This document shows, one piece after another, positions 16,971 to 26,474 of a DNA stretch of 63,017 bases. The stretch is from assembly GCA_947174635.1 (NCBI GenBank), contig CAMWJS010000011.1, positions 1 to 63,017 of the forward strand, in the 5' to 3' direction. Position numbers and translations under genes: made by a program. The stretch's first letter is position 1, and every line of letters starts with the position of its first letter. This stretch comes from an uncultured Muribaculaceae bacterium. GTDB lineage: Bacteria > Bacteroidota > Bacteroidia > Bacteroidales > Muribaculaceae. The notes beneath the pieces were generated by a model. The model saw only the letters and a program-made list of their open reading frames with translations, was not told the DNA's origin and searched no databases.

Positions 16971-19787
16971 ATGTCAAATCAGAATATCATCATAAAGGGT
17001 GCTCGCGTCAACAATCTCAAGAATGTCGACGTGGAGATACCGCGTAATAAGTTTGTTGTAATCACCGGACTTTCGGGGTCAGGTAAATCGTCGCTTGCTT
17101 TCGACACGCTGTATGCCGAGGGGCAGCGGCGCTATGTGGAGAGCCTGTCGGCATACGCACGTCAGTTTTTAGGGCGCATGTCGAAGCCGGAGGTTGACTT
17201 CATCAAGGGGCTTCCGCCGGCTATTGCTGTGGAGCAGAAGGTCAATACGCACAATCCGCGAAGCACTGTCGGCACGTCGACCGAGATATATGACTATATG
17301 CGACTGCTGTTTGCGAGAGTGGGAAAAACGTATTCGCCGGTGTCGGGCGTGCAGGTCAAAAAGCATACGGAAGAGGATGTTATTGCCGCAGCGCAAAGCT
17401 ATCCGGAGGGGACGAGGATTGCGGTGACTGCACCGTTGGTGATACGCGATGGCGAAGATGCCAACCGCAGGCTTACGACGCTCAGGGGGGAGGGCTTTTC
17501 GCGCCTTTTCCATGACGGGGAGTTTGTGATGATTGACGATGTGATTGAACAGATAGCGTCGGGAAAAGGCTCGAAAAAGAGAGGAACGGATATCTCGCAA
17601 TATCAGCTTCTTGTTGACCGTCTTGCCGTGGCGGGAGACGGGGATGAGCTTTCGCGTCTGGCCGACTCGGTGGAAACGGCGTTTTTTGAAGGAGATAACC
17701 GCTGCTCACTGTTTGTCTGGGGGCGTGACGGTATACATCGCCATGATTTCTCTCATCGTTTCGAGGCGGACGGGATAGTGTTCAAGGAACCGAACGAACA
17801 GATGTTCAACTTCAACAATCCGGTAGGGGCGTGTCCTGTGTGCGAGGGGTTCGGAAAGACTGTCGGTATCGATGAAAATCTGGTGATACCGAATAAAGCG
17901 CTGTCGGTGTATCAGGATGCGGTGAGCTGCTGGAAAGGGGAGAAGATGGGCGAATACAAGCGCCGGTTCATACATGTGGCGGCACCGCTCGGGTTTCCGA
18001 TACACAAGCCGTATGCCGACCTGACTGAGGAACAGAAAAATCTGTTGTGGCACGGAAATTCGTCGTTTGAAGGTATTGACGGTTTCTTCCGTATGGTGGA
18101 GGAAAATATGTACAAGATACAGTATCGTGTGATGCTGGCACGCTACAGGGGGAAGACTGTATGTCCCGAGTGTCATGGCATGCGTCTGCGTCAGGAAGTC
18201 AACAATATAAAGATTAACGGCAAGACGATAGTGGAGCTGAACCGTATGCCGATACGTGATTTGCGCAAATGGTTTGACGAGCTTGAACTTGCCGGCAACG
18301 ACGAAAAGATAGCTTCGAGATTGCTTACGGAGATACGCAACCGTATCGGTTTTCTGTCGGATGTCGGACTGGATTATCTGACGCTTGACCGCGCATCGTC
18401 GACACTGTCGGGTGGCGAGAGCCAGCGTATCAACCTGGCGACTTCGCTCGGTAGCAGTCTTGTCGGTTCGCTCTATATTCTCGATGAGCCGTCAATCGGA
18501 CTTCATTCGCGCGACACGCAGAGGCTGATATCTGTGCTCCGTCATCTGCAGGCCATAGGCAACACGGTTGTAGTGGTAGAGCATGACGAGGAGATAATGC
18601 AGGCGGCGGATTATCTGATTGATGTCGGACCTGAGGCCGGACGTCACGGCGGAGAAATCATGTATCAGGGAAATCTGGCTGATATCGCTCAGGCTGAAAA
18701 CAGCTATACGGCGAAGTATCTTACAGGAAAGATAGAGGTGCCGGTGCCGAAGTCAAGGCGAAAATCGAGTTCGTACATAGAGATAGCAGGTGCGCGTCAG
18801 AACAATCTGAAAGATATAACAGTGCGTTTCCCGCTTGGTATTATGACGGTAGTGACCGGGGTGTCAGGATCCGGAAAGTCGACACTCGTGCGCGATATAC
18901 TGTATCGTGCGATGCTGCGGCATCTTGAGCAACCGACCGATGCACCGGGCGCATTCCGTAGTCTCGGCGGGGATATCGACAGGGTGCAGGCGGTGGAATT
19001 TGTCAATCAGAATCCGATCGGAAAGTCGACGCGTTCCAATCCGGCTACATATCTGAAAGCTTACGATGAGATACGTCAGCTTTTTGCTTCTCAGCAGGGA
19101 GCTAAGCAGATGGGATTTCCCGCCAGCTATTTTTCATTCAATGCCGAAGGGGGCAGGTGTGAGGAATGCAAGGGCGAGGGCGTGATAAACATAGAGATGC
19201 AGTTTATGGCAGATATTGCGATAACATGCGAGGAGTGTCATGGCAAGCGGTTTAAACGTGATGTGCTTGAGATAGAATACCGGGGCAAGAATATATATGA
19301 TGTGCTCGACATGACCGTCAATCAGGCGATTGAATTTTTCGCAGAGGGCAATGGTACGACAGAACGCAAGATTGTCAAAAGATTGCAGCCGTTGCAGGAT
19401 GTAGGACTGGGATACATAAAATTGGGACAGTCATCATCGACATTGTCAGGTGGAGAAAATCAGCGAGTGAAACTGGCTTATTTCCTGTCGACCGAGGGGC
19501 AGAAGCCTACCATGTTTATATTCGACGAGCCGACAACCGGATTGCATTTCCATGATATCAACAAACTGATGGATTCGTTCAACAGACTGATTGCACAGGG
19601 GCATACCGTAGTCATAATCGAGCACAATATCGATGTGATAAAATGTGCCGACCATGTGATTGACATAGGACCCGAGGGTGGCGACCGTGGCGGCATGGTT
19701 GTGGCTGAGGGTACTCCGGAGCAGATTGCGGCTACCCCGGAGAGCTATACCGGGCAATTCCTTCAGGGGAAATTGGGAGAAAAGTAA
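16971..19787 (+). CDS. uvrA: Excinuclease ABC subunit A
   Basis: UvrA is the damage-sensing ATPase of nucleotide excision repair, working as a dimer with UvrB. The full-length 938-residue protein has two ABC modules: first Walker [21 protein letters not shown] and second [16 protein letters not shown], with two LSGGE signatures ([24 protein letters not shown]). Zinc-finger cysteines occur at [24 protein letters not shown] and CEECHGKR. It has its own promoter. The beta-lactamase gene begins 30 bp after its stop with no terminator between, so read-through is likely. Confidence 0.98.
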   Translation: MSNQNIIIKGARVNNLKNVDVEIPRNKFVVITGLSGSGKSSLAFDTLYAEGQRRYVESLSAYARQFLGRMSKPEVDFIKGLPPAIAVEQKVNTHNPRSTVGTSTEIYDYMRLLFARVGKTYSPVSGVQVKKHTEEDVIAAAQSYPEGTRIAVTAPLVIRDGEDANRRLTTLRGEGFSRLFHDGEFVMIDDVIEQIASGKGSKKRGTDISQYQLLVDRLAVAGDGDELSRLADSVETAFFEGDNRCSLFVWGRDGIHRHDFSHRFEADGIVFKEPNEQMFNFNNPVGACPVCEGFGKTVGIDENLVIPNKALSVYQDAVSCWKGEKMGEYKRRFIHVAAPLGFPIHKPYADLTEEQKNLLWHGNSSFEGIDGFFRMVEENMYKIQYRVMLARYRGKTVCPECHGMRLRQEVNNIKINGKTIVELNRMPIRDLRKWFDELELAGNDEKIASRLLTEIRNRIGFLSDVGLDYLTLDRASSTLSGGESQRINLATSLGSSLVGSLYILDEPSIGLHSRDTQRLISVLRHLQAIGNTVVVVEHDEEIMQAADYLIDVGPEAGRHGGEIMYQGNLADIAQAENSYTAKYLTGKIEVPVPKSRRKSSSYIEIAGARQNNLKDITVRFPLGIMTVVTGVSGSGKSTLVRDILYRAMLRHLEQPTDAPGAFRSLGGDIDRVQAVEFVNQNPIGKSTRSNPATYLKAYDEIRQLFASQQGAKQMGFPASYFSFNAEGGRCEECKGEGVINIEMQFMADIAITCEECHGKRFKRDVLEIEYRGKNIYDVLDMTVNQAIEFFAEGNGTTERKIVKRLQPLQDVGLGYIKLGQSSSTLSGGENQRVKLAYFLSTEGQKPTMFIFDEPTTGLHFHDINKLMDSFNRLIAQGHTVVIIEHNIDVIKCADHVIDIGPEGGDRGGMVVAEGTPEQIAATPESYTGQFLQGKLGEK

Positions 19788-19817
19788 GGTCGATACAAAC
19801 TCTAATATAACAACATA

Positions 19818-20771
19818 ATGGCAAAATCAAGGAAGAATTACATCACGGTTATTATCATTTGTTTATTTTGTATAGGAGCTGTTGCTTCAATCGCATTGCA
19901 GTCAAAAGGGAAAGAGAAGCAAAGCGCCGCCATTTCGCCGACAGATATTCTTGCCGATACTATTTCTAAAATTGCGGCTGAGTATCCGGGTGAAATTGGA
20001 GTGGCTTTAATCATCAACAGCAAAGATACGGTTACAGTCAACAACAAGAGTGTGTATCCGATGATGAGCGTATTCAAAATGCATCAGGCATTGGCAATAT
20101 GTCATGATTTTGACCTTAAAGGGATTTCGCTTGACACGGTGATGGTGATTGAAAGGGATGAACTTGACACCAGGACGTGGAGCCCAATGATGAAGGAGCA
20201 TGTCGAGGCCGAGATTACTTTGCCGGTTGCCGAGTTGCTGCGGTATACGCTCATTCAGAGCGATAACAATGCGAGCAATGTCATGTTTAAAAAGCTGGTG
20301 AGTGCGGCGGCCACAGATGAATATGTGGCAACTGTAATCCCACGCTCAAGTTTTCAGATCGCGTATACTGAAGAGGAGATGTCGGCCGACCATGACAGGG
20401 CGTATTCAAATTATACATCGCCTCTCGGCGCGGCAATACTGATCGACCGATTGTTTACCGACAGCCTTGTCAGCAATGAAAAACAGTGCTTTATCAAGGA
20501 CGCACTGGCGAGTTGCGTGACCGGCAAGGACAGGATAACAGCGCCGCTTCAGGGTAAAGAAGGCATTAGGATTGCTCATAAAACGGGCTCAGGCTATATT
20601 AATGACAATGGAGAGCTTGTAGCCCATAACGATGTGGCCTACATATATGCAGGTGATGATTTGTACTATACGCTGGCAGTATTTGTAAAGGATTTCAAAG
20701 GCAATGAAGCTGAAGCATCAAGCGCAATCTCCCGTATCTCCGAAGCGGTATATTCCTTGTTGGTCGGGTAA
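19818..20771 (+). CDS. Class A beta-lactamase, CfxA-like
   Basis: This 317-residue serine beta-lactamase should hydrolyse beta-lactams in the periplasm. It has an N-terminal hydrophobic anchor or signal (about 8-28), active-site Ser84 in MMSVFKMH (SxxK), Ser148 in QSDNNAS (SDN), a Glu-rich omega-loop region (YTEEEMSADHDRAYSNYTSP) and KTG at 255-257 in HKTGSGY. The wording of these blocks closely follows the CfxA family of subclass A2, but the leader and several loops differ from CfxA as I recall it, so it is a relative rather than a known allele. It follows uvrA by 30 bp. Confidence 0.93.
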   Translation: MAKSRKNYITVIIICLFCIGAVASIALQSKGKEKQSAAISPTDILADTISKIAAEYPGEIGVALIINSKDTVTVNNKSVYPMMSVFKMHQALAICHDFDLKGISLDTVMVIERDELDTRTWSPMMKEHVEAEITLPVAELLRYTLIQSDNNASNVMFKKLVSAAATDEYVATVIPRSSFQIAYTEEEMSADHDRAYSNYTSPLGAAILIDRLFTDSLVSNEKQCFIKDALASCVTGKDRITAPLQGKEGIRIAHKTGSGYINDNGELVAHNDVAYIYAGDDLYYTLAVFVKDFKGNEAEASSAISRISEAVYSLLVG

Positions 20772-20850
20772 GTAAAATTATAGAATTAATTGTTGCTAAT
20801 GTTGGAAACTTTTTGTATCTGGAAAAATCATTAAAATATATAAGACGAAT

Positions 20851-21093
20851 ATGAAGAAGGCAGATAATACTTATGAGTTTTTAGTCGAGTATATTACCAC
20901 AAAGGTTGTGGAGTGGCTTATCAGGGATAAAAATATAGGTATTGAAGAAGCTTTGTTGCTTTTTCATAATTCGGAAACATTCAATAAACTCTGCGAGCGT
21001 AAGACTGATATGTATATTGAAAGCCCGGCATACGTATATGAAATATTGAAAGAGGAATTCAGACGGGGCACGATAAGAGGTCTGACGGATTAA
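20851..21093 (+). CDS. Small DUF3791-like protein
   Basis: This 80-residue charged protein has the pattern FLVEYITTKVVEWLIRD, then IEEALLLFHNSETFNKL and SPAYVYEILKEEF. The order and spacing resemble short DUF3791-type proteins found singly or with toxin-like partners in gut bacteria. No partner gene is adjacent: the beta-lactamase lies 80 bp upstream and LptF/G converges from the other side. The function is unknown. Confidence 0.6.
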   Translation: MKKADNTYEFLVEYITTKVVEWLIRDKNIGIEEALLLFHNSETFNKLCERKTDMYIESPAYVYEILKEEFRRGTIRGLTD

Positions 21094-21101
21094 GCAGTTT
21101 T

Positions 21102-22181
21102 TTATTGGGAGGCTTTGCGGTAGAGGATTATCGCTATTATGGAGTAGAGGATGTTGGGTATCCACATGGCTACGCGGGCTGATGTCATGCCTGAGACGGC
21201 AAATGACGATGTGACTGTCATGAACAGCAGGTAGCTGAATGCGAGGACGAGCCCGAGGCCGAGGTTTACACCCATGCCACCGCGGACCTTGCGCGACGAC
21301 AATGAAAGTCCGATAATAGTCAGGATAAAAGCGGCCGCAGTCATGGCGTAGCGTTTCTCGAGTTCAATTTCGAATGATTTGATGTTGGCGACTCCGCGTT
21401 CTTTCTGCCGGCTGATATACTCGCGCAGCTCAGGGGTGGTGAGCATTTCGTGGTCGTTTTTAGCGATAAGGAAGTCGCGTGGCTGTATCTGTATGATAGT
21501 GTCGAGAGAGCTGCCTTTAGATATGTGTTCGCGGTTGCCGGCGAAGTCACGTATTATATAATCGCGCACCTGCCAGTTGTAGGCCGTGTCATATTTTATG
21601 GTCTGGGCAGTGAGGCGAGAGACGAGTTTTTTGTTTTCGAAACGCTCGAGTGAAAACTTGTAGCCTGTCTTCGATGTGTTGTCATATCGCTGAATGAAAG
21701 CAATCTCGCCGGGTGCAGCCTGAAGCATGATATTGGTGCCGAAATCCACACGTTTGTTCTTGACGTAAGTGTTGGTGTATTCGATACGCTTTACGTTGGC
21801 CGGGGGGATTATGTATGCCGAAAGGACAAATGTCAGGATGGCAATGACTGCTGCCGAGAAGAGATAGGGGCGGGTGAGACGCTTGAAACTCATGCCGGTG
21901 GAGAGCATGGCTATAATCTCGGAGTTGCCTGCGAGTTTGGAGGTGAAGAAGATTACGGCGATGAAAGTGAACAGCGGAGAGAACTGGTTGGCGAAGTATG
22001 GCAGGAAGTTGATGAAGTAGTCGCAGATGGTCGACTTGAACGGTGCTTTTATAAAGGCATCGAGCTTTTCGTTTACGTCAAACATCACCGTAATGGCCAA
22101 AATGAGGATTATGGCGAAAACGTAGGTTCCGAGAAACTTACGTATGATATATCTGTCTAATATCTTGAATGGTCCGCGCAT
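21102..22181 (-). CDS. LptF/LptG (YjgP/YjgQ) family lipopolysaccharide-export permease
   Basis: This 359-residue inner-membrane protein is a permease half of the Lpt ABC system that extracts lipopolysaccharide for transport to the outer membrane. It begins LDRYIIRKFLGTYVFAIILI, has three N-terminal transmembrane segments, a periplasmic beta-jellyroll domain (about 130-270) and three C-terminal segments. The ATPase LptB is not nearby. The DUF3791-like gene ends 8 bp from its stop and converges on it. F and G cannot be told apart by eye. Confidence 0.9.
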   Translation of the reverse strand: MRGPFKILDRYIIRKFLGTYVFAIILILAITVMFDVNEKLDAFIKAPFKSTICDYFINFLPYFANQFSPLFTFIAVIFFTSKLAGNSEIIAMLSTGMSFKRLTRPYLFSAAVIAILTFVLSAYIIPPANVKRIEYTNTYVKNKRVDFGTNIMLQAAPGEIAFIQRYDNTSKTGYKFSLERFENKKLVSRLTAQTIKYDTAYNWQVRDYIIRDFAGNREHISKGSSLDTIIQIQPRDFLIAKNDHEMLTTPELREYISRQKERGVANIKSFEIELEKRYAMTAAAFILTIIGLSLSSRKVRGGMGVNLGLGLVLAFSYLLFMTVTSSFAVSGMTSARVAMWIPNILYSIIAIILYRKASQ

Positions 22182-22249
22182 TGGCCGGTTTTTTCAGTTT
22201 TTATTTAGTTGGAGATGTTTGTTTTTGTGCAATTCCTGTCTGAGATGAT

Positions 22250-22290
22250 TTTTGCAGCATGCCTTTGTTGTGTAAAGGCATGCTGCAAAA
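22250..22290 (-). terminator. Terminator of M3 peptidase gene
   Basis: A perfect 17-bp stem (22250-22266 with 22274-22290) and a 7-nt loop lie 5 nt past the stop codon at 22296. The arms begin and end with TTTT/AAAA. Confidence 0.8.
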
Positions 22291-22295
22291 TTTAA

Positions 22296-24413
22296 TCAAT
22301 CTTTGTCGATGGATGCTTTGACGGTAGGAGTTTCCTTTATGCCGTCGCGTATGAGGAGGGCGTCGACCGAGGGGTCCTGACCTCTGAATTGACGATAGAG
22401 CTTGGCCGGATTTTCAGTGCCGCCACGAGTGAGGATGTTGTTGCGGAATTCGTCGGCAGTCTTTTTGTCAAAGATGCCGTTCTCCTTGAATTTTGCAAAT
22501 GCGTCGGCATCGAGGACTTCGGCCCATTTGTATCCGTAGTATCCGGCGGCATATCCGCCTGCGAAGATATGGGAGAATGTCGGAGAGAATATAATGTCGT
22601 CGACCGGTTCGAATACCTTGACCTGTTCGGTGGCATGGCGCTCGAGCTGAACGGCGTCGTCAATCGGTTGCTTGGCATCGTGCCAGGCCATGTCGGTGTA
22701 GCCGAAACCGAGCTGTCGGATGCATGCATAGGCTGCGCCGAACTGAGATGAACGGATGATTTTGTCGACAAGTCCCTGCGGGATGGTTTCGCCTGTGAGG
22801 TAGTGGCGGGCAAATCCGTCGAGGAATTCTTTCTCGGTAAGATAGTTCTCATTGAACTGAGAGGGGAGCTCAACAAAGTCGTGATAAACGTTGGTGCCGG
22901 AGAGAGATGCATAATTGGTGTCGGCAAGCAGGCCGTGGAGGGCGTGGCCGAACTCGTGGAGGAATGTCTCGACTTCGTAAGGGGTGAGCAGCGATGGCTT
23001 TTCGGGAGTCGGCTTGGTGAAGTTCATCACTATTGACACGAGCGGACGAACGTTGATGCCATCTTCGTCGACATATTGCTCGCGGAAAGAGGTCATCCAT
23101 GCGCCGGGACGCTTTGAGGCGCGGGGGAAGAAGTCGGTGTAGAGAATGCCGACAAGCGAGCCGTCGGAGTAGCGGACTTCATAGGCTTTTACATCAGGAT
23201 GGTACACCTGGATTGTATCGTTGGGTGTGAAAGAGAGTCCGTAGAGCTTGGTGGCCAGGCCGAAGACACCGTCGATTACATTGTCGAGCGGGAAGTAGGG
23301 GCGAAGTTCCTCCTCGTCGTAGGCATATTTGGCATTTTTCAGTTTGTTGGCGTAGTAGCTGTAGTCCCAGGGTCTGATGGTCACGGAGTGTCCTTCGGTT
23401 TCGGATGCGAACTGAGTCAGCTCGTCCATCTCTTTTTTGAGAGCCGGCATGAAGGCGTCGCGCAGACGGTCGAGCAGATCGTAGACATTGGCGGGTGTCT
23501 CGGCCATTGTGCGTTTGAGATGGTGCTCGGCAAAGGTTTCGCTGCCGAGGAGATTTGCAATCTGACGGCGCAGCTCGGCTATGCGCTTCATGTTTTCGAT
23601 GTTGGAGTATTCGCCTTTGGAGTTGCGCGAGTTGTAGAGGCGATAGAATTTTTCACGCAGGTCAGGACGGTCGGAGTATTTGAGGAATGCCATGTAGGTG
23701 GGCTGTTGGAGAGTGAAGAGGTATTCTCCTTCACGGCCTTTTTCGGCAGCGTCGGCAGCCGCCTGAGCTACGATGTCGCCGGGGAGTCCTGTAAGGTCGT
23801 CCTTCGCAAGCCATATTTCGTAGGTGTTGAGCTCTTTGAGCACGTTCTGTCCGAATTTGGTAGTCAGTTCAGAGAGTTCGGCAGAGAGCTTGCGGTATTT
23901 TTCGCGGTCTTCACCCTGCAGGTTGGCGCCGTTGAGGGCGAAAGAGTCGTAGGTGGTCTGCAGGAGCATCATCTCCTCAGGGTTGAGATTGAATTTGTCG
24001 CGGTTGTCGTAGACCTGCTTTATGCGCTGCCAGAGGCGTTCGTTGAGAGATATGTTGGTGGAATAATCGCTGAGTTTCGGAGATACGCGCAGCGAGATTT
24101 CCATCATTTCGTCGTCGGAGTCGGCGCTGAGAAGATTGAAGAAAACGGCAAGCGTGCGTTCCAGTTCCTTGCCATTGCGTTCGAGAGCCACGATTGTGTT
24201 TTCAAAATCGGGAACCGAGCGCTGGTTGCAGATTGCATCGACACCCTGCAGGGCTTTGGCGATGCCTGCGTCGATGGCTTCTTCGTACTGTGAATTGTTG
24301 ATATTGTTGAACGGAACTGTTTCAAAAGGAGTGTTGAAGTCCTGAAGTAGTGTATTCTCAGCCATTGCTGTTGCGGAAATTAATAAAGAAAGTGATAATA
24401 ACAGTTTTTTCAT
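22296..24413 (-). CDS. M3 family zinc peptidase (peptidyl-dipeptidase Dcp/oligopeptidase A type), exported
   Basis: This 705-residue metallopeptidase degrades short peptides. It has a signal peptide (MKKLLLSLSLLISATAMA) and then the all-helical M3 fold, with the zinc motif HEFGHALHG (His486, Glu487, His490, numbered from this start) and a downstream Glu region at YHDFVELPSQFNENY. The signal peptide points to a periplasmic enzyme, as in the Dcp branch. The frame extends to 24455 but the extra 14 residues are unlike a signal peptide, so ATG 24413 is preferred. It follows the DUF486 gene at a 42-bp spacing in the same direction. Confidence 0.94.
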   Translation of the reverse strand: MKKLLLSLSLLISATAMAENTLLQDFNTPFETVPFNNINNSQYEEAIDAGIAKALQGVDAICNQRSVPDFENTIVALERNGKELERTLAVFFNLLSADSDDEMMEISLRVSPKLSDYSTNISLNERLWQRIKQVYDNRDKFNLNPEEMMLLQTTYDSFALNGANLQGEDREKYRKLSAELSELTTKFGQNVLKELNTYEIWLAKDDLTGLPGDIVAQAAADAAEKGREGEYLFTLQQPTYMAFLKYSDRPDLREKFYRLYNSRNSKGEYSNIENMKRIAELRRQIANLLGSETFAEHHLKRTMAETPANVYDLLDRLRDAFMPALKKEMDELTQFASETEGHSVTIRPWDYSYYANKLKNAKYAYDEEELRPYFPLDNVIDGVFGLATKLYGLSFTPNDTIQVYHPDVKAYEVRYSDGSLVGILYTDFFPRASKRPGAWMTSFREQYVDEDGINVRPLVSIVMNFTKPTPEKPSLLTPYEVETFLHEFGHALHGLLADTNYASLSGTNVYHDFVELPSQFNENYLTEKEFLDGFARHYLTGETIPQGLVDKIIRSSQFGAAYACIRQLGFGYTDMAWHDAKQPIDDAVQLERHATEQVKVFEPVDDIIFSPTFSHIFAGGYAAGYYGYKWAEVLDADAFAKFKENGIFDKKTADEFRNNILTRGGTENPAKLYRQFRGQDPSVDALLIRDGIKETPTVKASIDKD

Positions 24414-24455
24414 ACTGTGAAGCGTTTCAAAAAAATCAGATGCAAAAATACTCAA

Positions 24456-24854
24456 TTATTTCATAAAGACCAAATAGACCGCGCCTATAAGTAATGCGAA
24501 CGCAAGGTAGTGGTTCCACTTGATTTCGAAGCCTTGAAACGCGAATGAACAGAAAATCACAAAAACAACGAGTGTGATAACCTCCTGCATTACTTTCAGC
24601 TGCATGAGCGAGTATGGGCCGCCGTTGCCTTCGAAACCGATGCGGTTGGCCGGTACCTGACACATATATTCAAGCAATGCTATGCCCCAGGAGAAGAGTA
24701 TCACCAGAATGAGGGGCCAATTGGTGGATATGCCGGCCTGTCCGAGTTTAAGGTGTCCGTACCATGCGAATGTCATGAATATGTTTGACACTACGAGTAG
24801 AATTATTGTCAGGATTGCGGGAGAGAAACCGAAAGAAGTTAAAGAAGATACCAT
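24456..24854 (-). CDS. DUF486/DMT-superfamily small membrane protein
   Basis: This 132-residue protein has four transmembrane helices, including ILTIILLVVSNIFMTFAWYG at the start and FALLIGAVYLVFMK at the end, with the family-typical EYMCQVPANRIG and YSLMQLKVMQEVITL in the middle. It belongs to the short DUF486 relatives of drug/metabolite transporters, which probably work as dimers; the substrate is unknown. It lies 9 bp downstream of the Ntn-hydrolase gene, so the two are probably co-transcribed. Confidence 0.88.
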   Translation of the reverse strand: MVSSLTSFGFSPAILTIILLVVSNIFMTFAWYGHLKLGQAGISTNWPLILVILFSWGIALLEYMCQVPANRIGFEGNGGPYSLMQLKVMQEVITLVVFVIFCSFAFQGFEIKWNHYLAFALLIGAVYLVFMK

Positions 24855-24863
24855 TTTGATTTT

Positions 24864-25916
24864 TTATTTCTGTTTGCGTGAGGTTCTGAATTGGCGGTAG
24901 TTTATCATGCTTTTTATTCTGTTCTCATTGGAAATGCGCTGTAGTTCGGGCATTCTGATGCGCCAACTGCCCTTCCTGCGATAGAAGACGCTGTCCTTTA
25001 GTGTGTTGGCGTCGCGTGAAGCCTTGCAGCCTCCGAGTGTGTCGGGCGAAAGTTCATGGGGGATACTGTCGATGGTCACGGGTGTTGTCACACCGCACGG
25101 AGGGTAGCCCATCAGTGTCCACATCACCATATCTCCGACACTGTCGGGCGAACAGACCCCTTCGATTGCGATGCTCGCCGATGTTGAATGCCGGGGAATG
25201 AAGTCCTTGTCGATTACAGTCGGGACCGTGGACTTGTCGGAGCAGTCGGGAGAGTAATAGAATGAACGGGAAAGGCCGTCGGTGAGCAGTTCGGGAGAGA
25301 TGTCGCTTTTGGCTATGTGTGGGGCAAGAAGGGTGCATGCGTTGACGTAGCGTACCTGGCCGAGTCCGCCTTCGCCGCCGCTGACAGAGTAGTTGGTGCG
25401 TATTATGACAGGGTTGTCATTGTCGAGAGGGTAGAATGTGAAATCATAGTCGTCGGTTTCGAAAAATCCGCCGGCACCATTGGCGTCGATTACACCGAAG
25501 TTGGCCTCCACTCCGAGAGGTTTCGGCATTGACTCTATAAGTTTGCGGAAATCGTCGACAGTAGAGCATCGGGCAAGAGCCTGAGACATAACGAAGCCTT
25601 CGCGGTCTTTCCAGTCGTCGGACGGATGCCGCAGGTTGTAGGAAGCTGTGTTCATTATCGCAAATCCGGCGTCATTGTATCCAATCCATGCCTCGCGAGC
25701 ATCGGTATCTCCGCTGTTGTATAGGGCGACATAGGCGTGAGTGCTGTCGGTGGCCTCCGTTCGTGCCACAAAGTTGACAAGATGGGATGTGTCGCGGTTT
25801 TTCCAGAGAATAGGACGGCCGTCGCGAGTCATGCTCCCGGCAACTATCGCCGACGTGCAGGCGATAGAGGCGGCAAATGAAACGACCGTGAAGCAAAAGG
25901 CTAAAATATATCTCAT
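24864..25916 (-). CDS. Exported Ntn-type amide hydrolase (C45/C59-like, acyltransferase family)
   Basis: This 350-residue protein starts MRYILAFCFTVVSFAASIAC and continues TSAIVAGSMTRDGRPILWKNRD. In this superfamily (penicillin acylase V/acyl-CoA:6-APA acyltransferase-like) the nucleophile is an N-terminal Cys followed by an S/T-rich strand, and ACTSAIVAG fits, with Cys20 the candidate. Other family features are YNDAGFAIMNTASYNL and the WKNRD Arg. The cysteine sits exactly where signal peptidase would cut. The longer frame to 26144 overlaps the divergent thioesterase and is not used. The substrate is unknown; bile-salt or N-acyl amide hydrolysis are possibilities only. Confidence 0.78.
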   Translation of the reverse strand: MRYILAFCFTVVSFAASIACTSAIVAGSMTRDGRPILWKNRDTSHLVNFVARTEATDSTHAYVALYNSGDTDAREAWIGYNDAGFAIMNTASYNLRHPSDDWKDREGFVMSQALARCSTVDDFRKLIESMPKPLGVEANFGVIDANGAGGFFETDDYDFTFYPLDNDNPVIIRTNYSVSGGEGGLGQVRYVNACTLLAPHIAKSDISPELLTDGLSRSFYYSPDCSDKSTVPTVIDKDFIPRHSTSASIAIEGVCSPDSVGDMVMWTLMGYPPCGVTTPVTIDSIPHELSPDTLGGCKASRDANTLKDSVFYRRKGSWRIRMPELQRISNENRIKSMINYRQFRTSRKQK

Positions 25917-25988
25917 GCTGATGGGTTGAAATGTAATGACTATGGGCCGTGGCCTTGAAAATAGATTACAAAGATAATTCCAAAATTT

Positions 25989-26019
25989 TTTGTACTGATA
26001 AAATTTTGTGCTAAATTTG
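25989..26019 (+). promoter_or_regulatory. Promoter of thioesterase-dprA genes
   Basis: TTTG (25989-25992), a 19-nt spacer and TAAATTTG (26012-26019) lie 8 nt before the ATG at 26028, predicting an almost leaderless mRNA. Confidence 0.65.
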
Positions 26020-26027
26020 GTTTTGTT

Positions 26028-26432
26028 ATGGAAAAAGGAGATTATATATATAGCCTTGACATAGATGTCAGAGATTATGAACTTGACTCGGAGGGGATAG
26101 TGAATAATGCCAATTATCTGCATTATCTTGAACTGACCCGTCATGAATTCTGCAAAACGACAGGCATGTCGTTTGACGACATGCGCCGACAGGGTATCAT
26201 TCCGGTACTCAGCCGGGTGGAGATAGATTATATCACTTCGCTTGTGTCGGGCGACAGGATGACGAGTTGCCTTAATATGTCGCGCAAAGGGCCGCGTTTC
26301 ATCTTTAATCAGGATATATACAACCAGCGAGGCGAGGCGGTGGTTAAAGCCGTAGTCTCTGTTGTGGCACTGGAGAACGGACGGCTTAGCCGTGGTGAGG
26401 CTCTCGCGAAAGCTTTTGAAAAGTATCTGTAG
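26028..26432 (+). CDS. Acyl-CoA thioesterase, 4HBT hotdog family (YbgC/FadM-like)
   Basis: This 134-residue hotdog-fold protein hydrolyses acyl-CoA or acyl-ACP thioesters. It has the active-site strand-helix RDYELDSEGIVNNANYLHYL, in which Asp of the D-x-E-G-I-V-N-N motif is the likely catalytic residue, then LSRVEIDYITSLVSGD. It is cytoplasmic and full length for the family. It sits 42 bp upstream of dprA in the same direction and probably shares its promoter. Confidence 0.9.
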   Translation: MEKGDYIYSLDIDVRDYELDSEGIVNNANYLHYLELTRHEFCKTTGMSFDDMRRQGIIPVLSRVEIDYITSLVSGDRMTSCLNMSRKGPRFIFNQDIYNQRGEAVVKAVVSVVALENGRLSRGEALAKAFEKYL

Positions 26433-26474
26433 GGCATTATTACAATTCCCGGCAAAAAAAATATATATGAAAGA

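Noticed and set aside
23199-24293. 364-residue open frame opposite the M3 peptidase
   Set aside because: It is antisense to a well-supported peptidase gene; Val/Glu/Gly-rich mirror composition.
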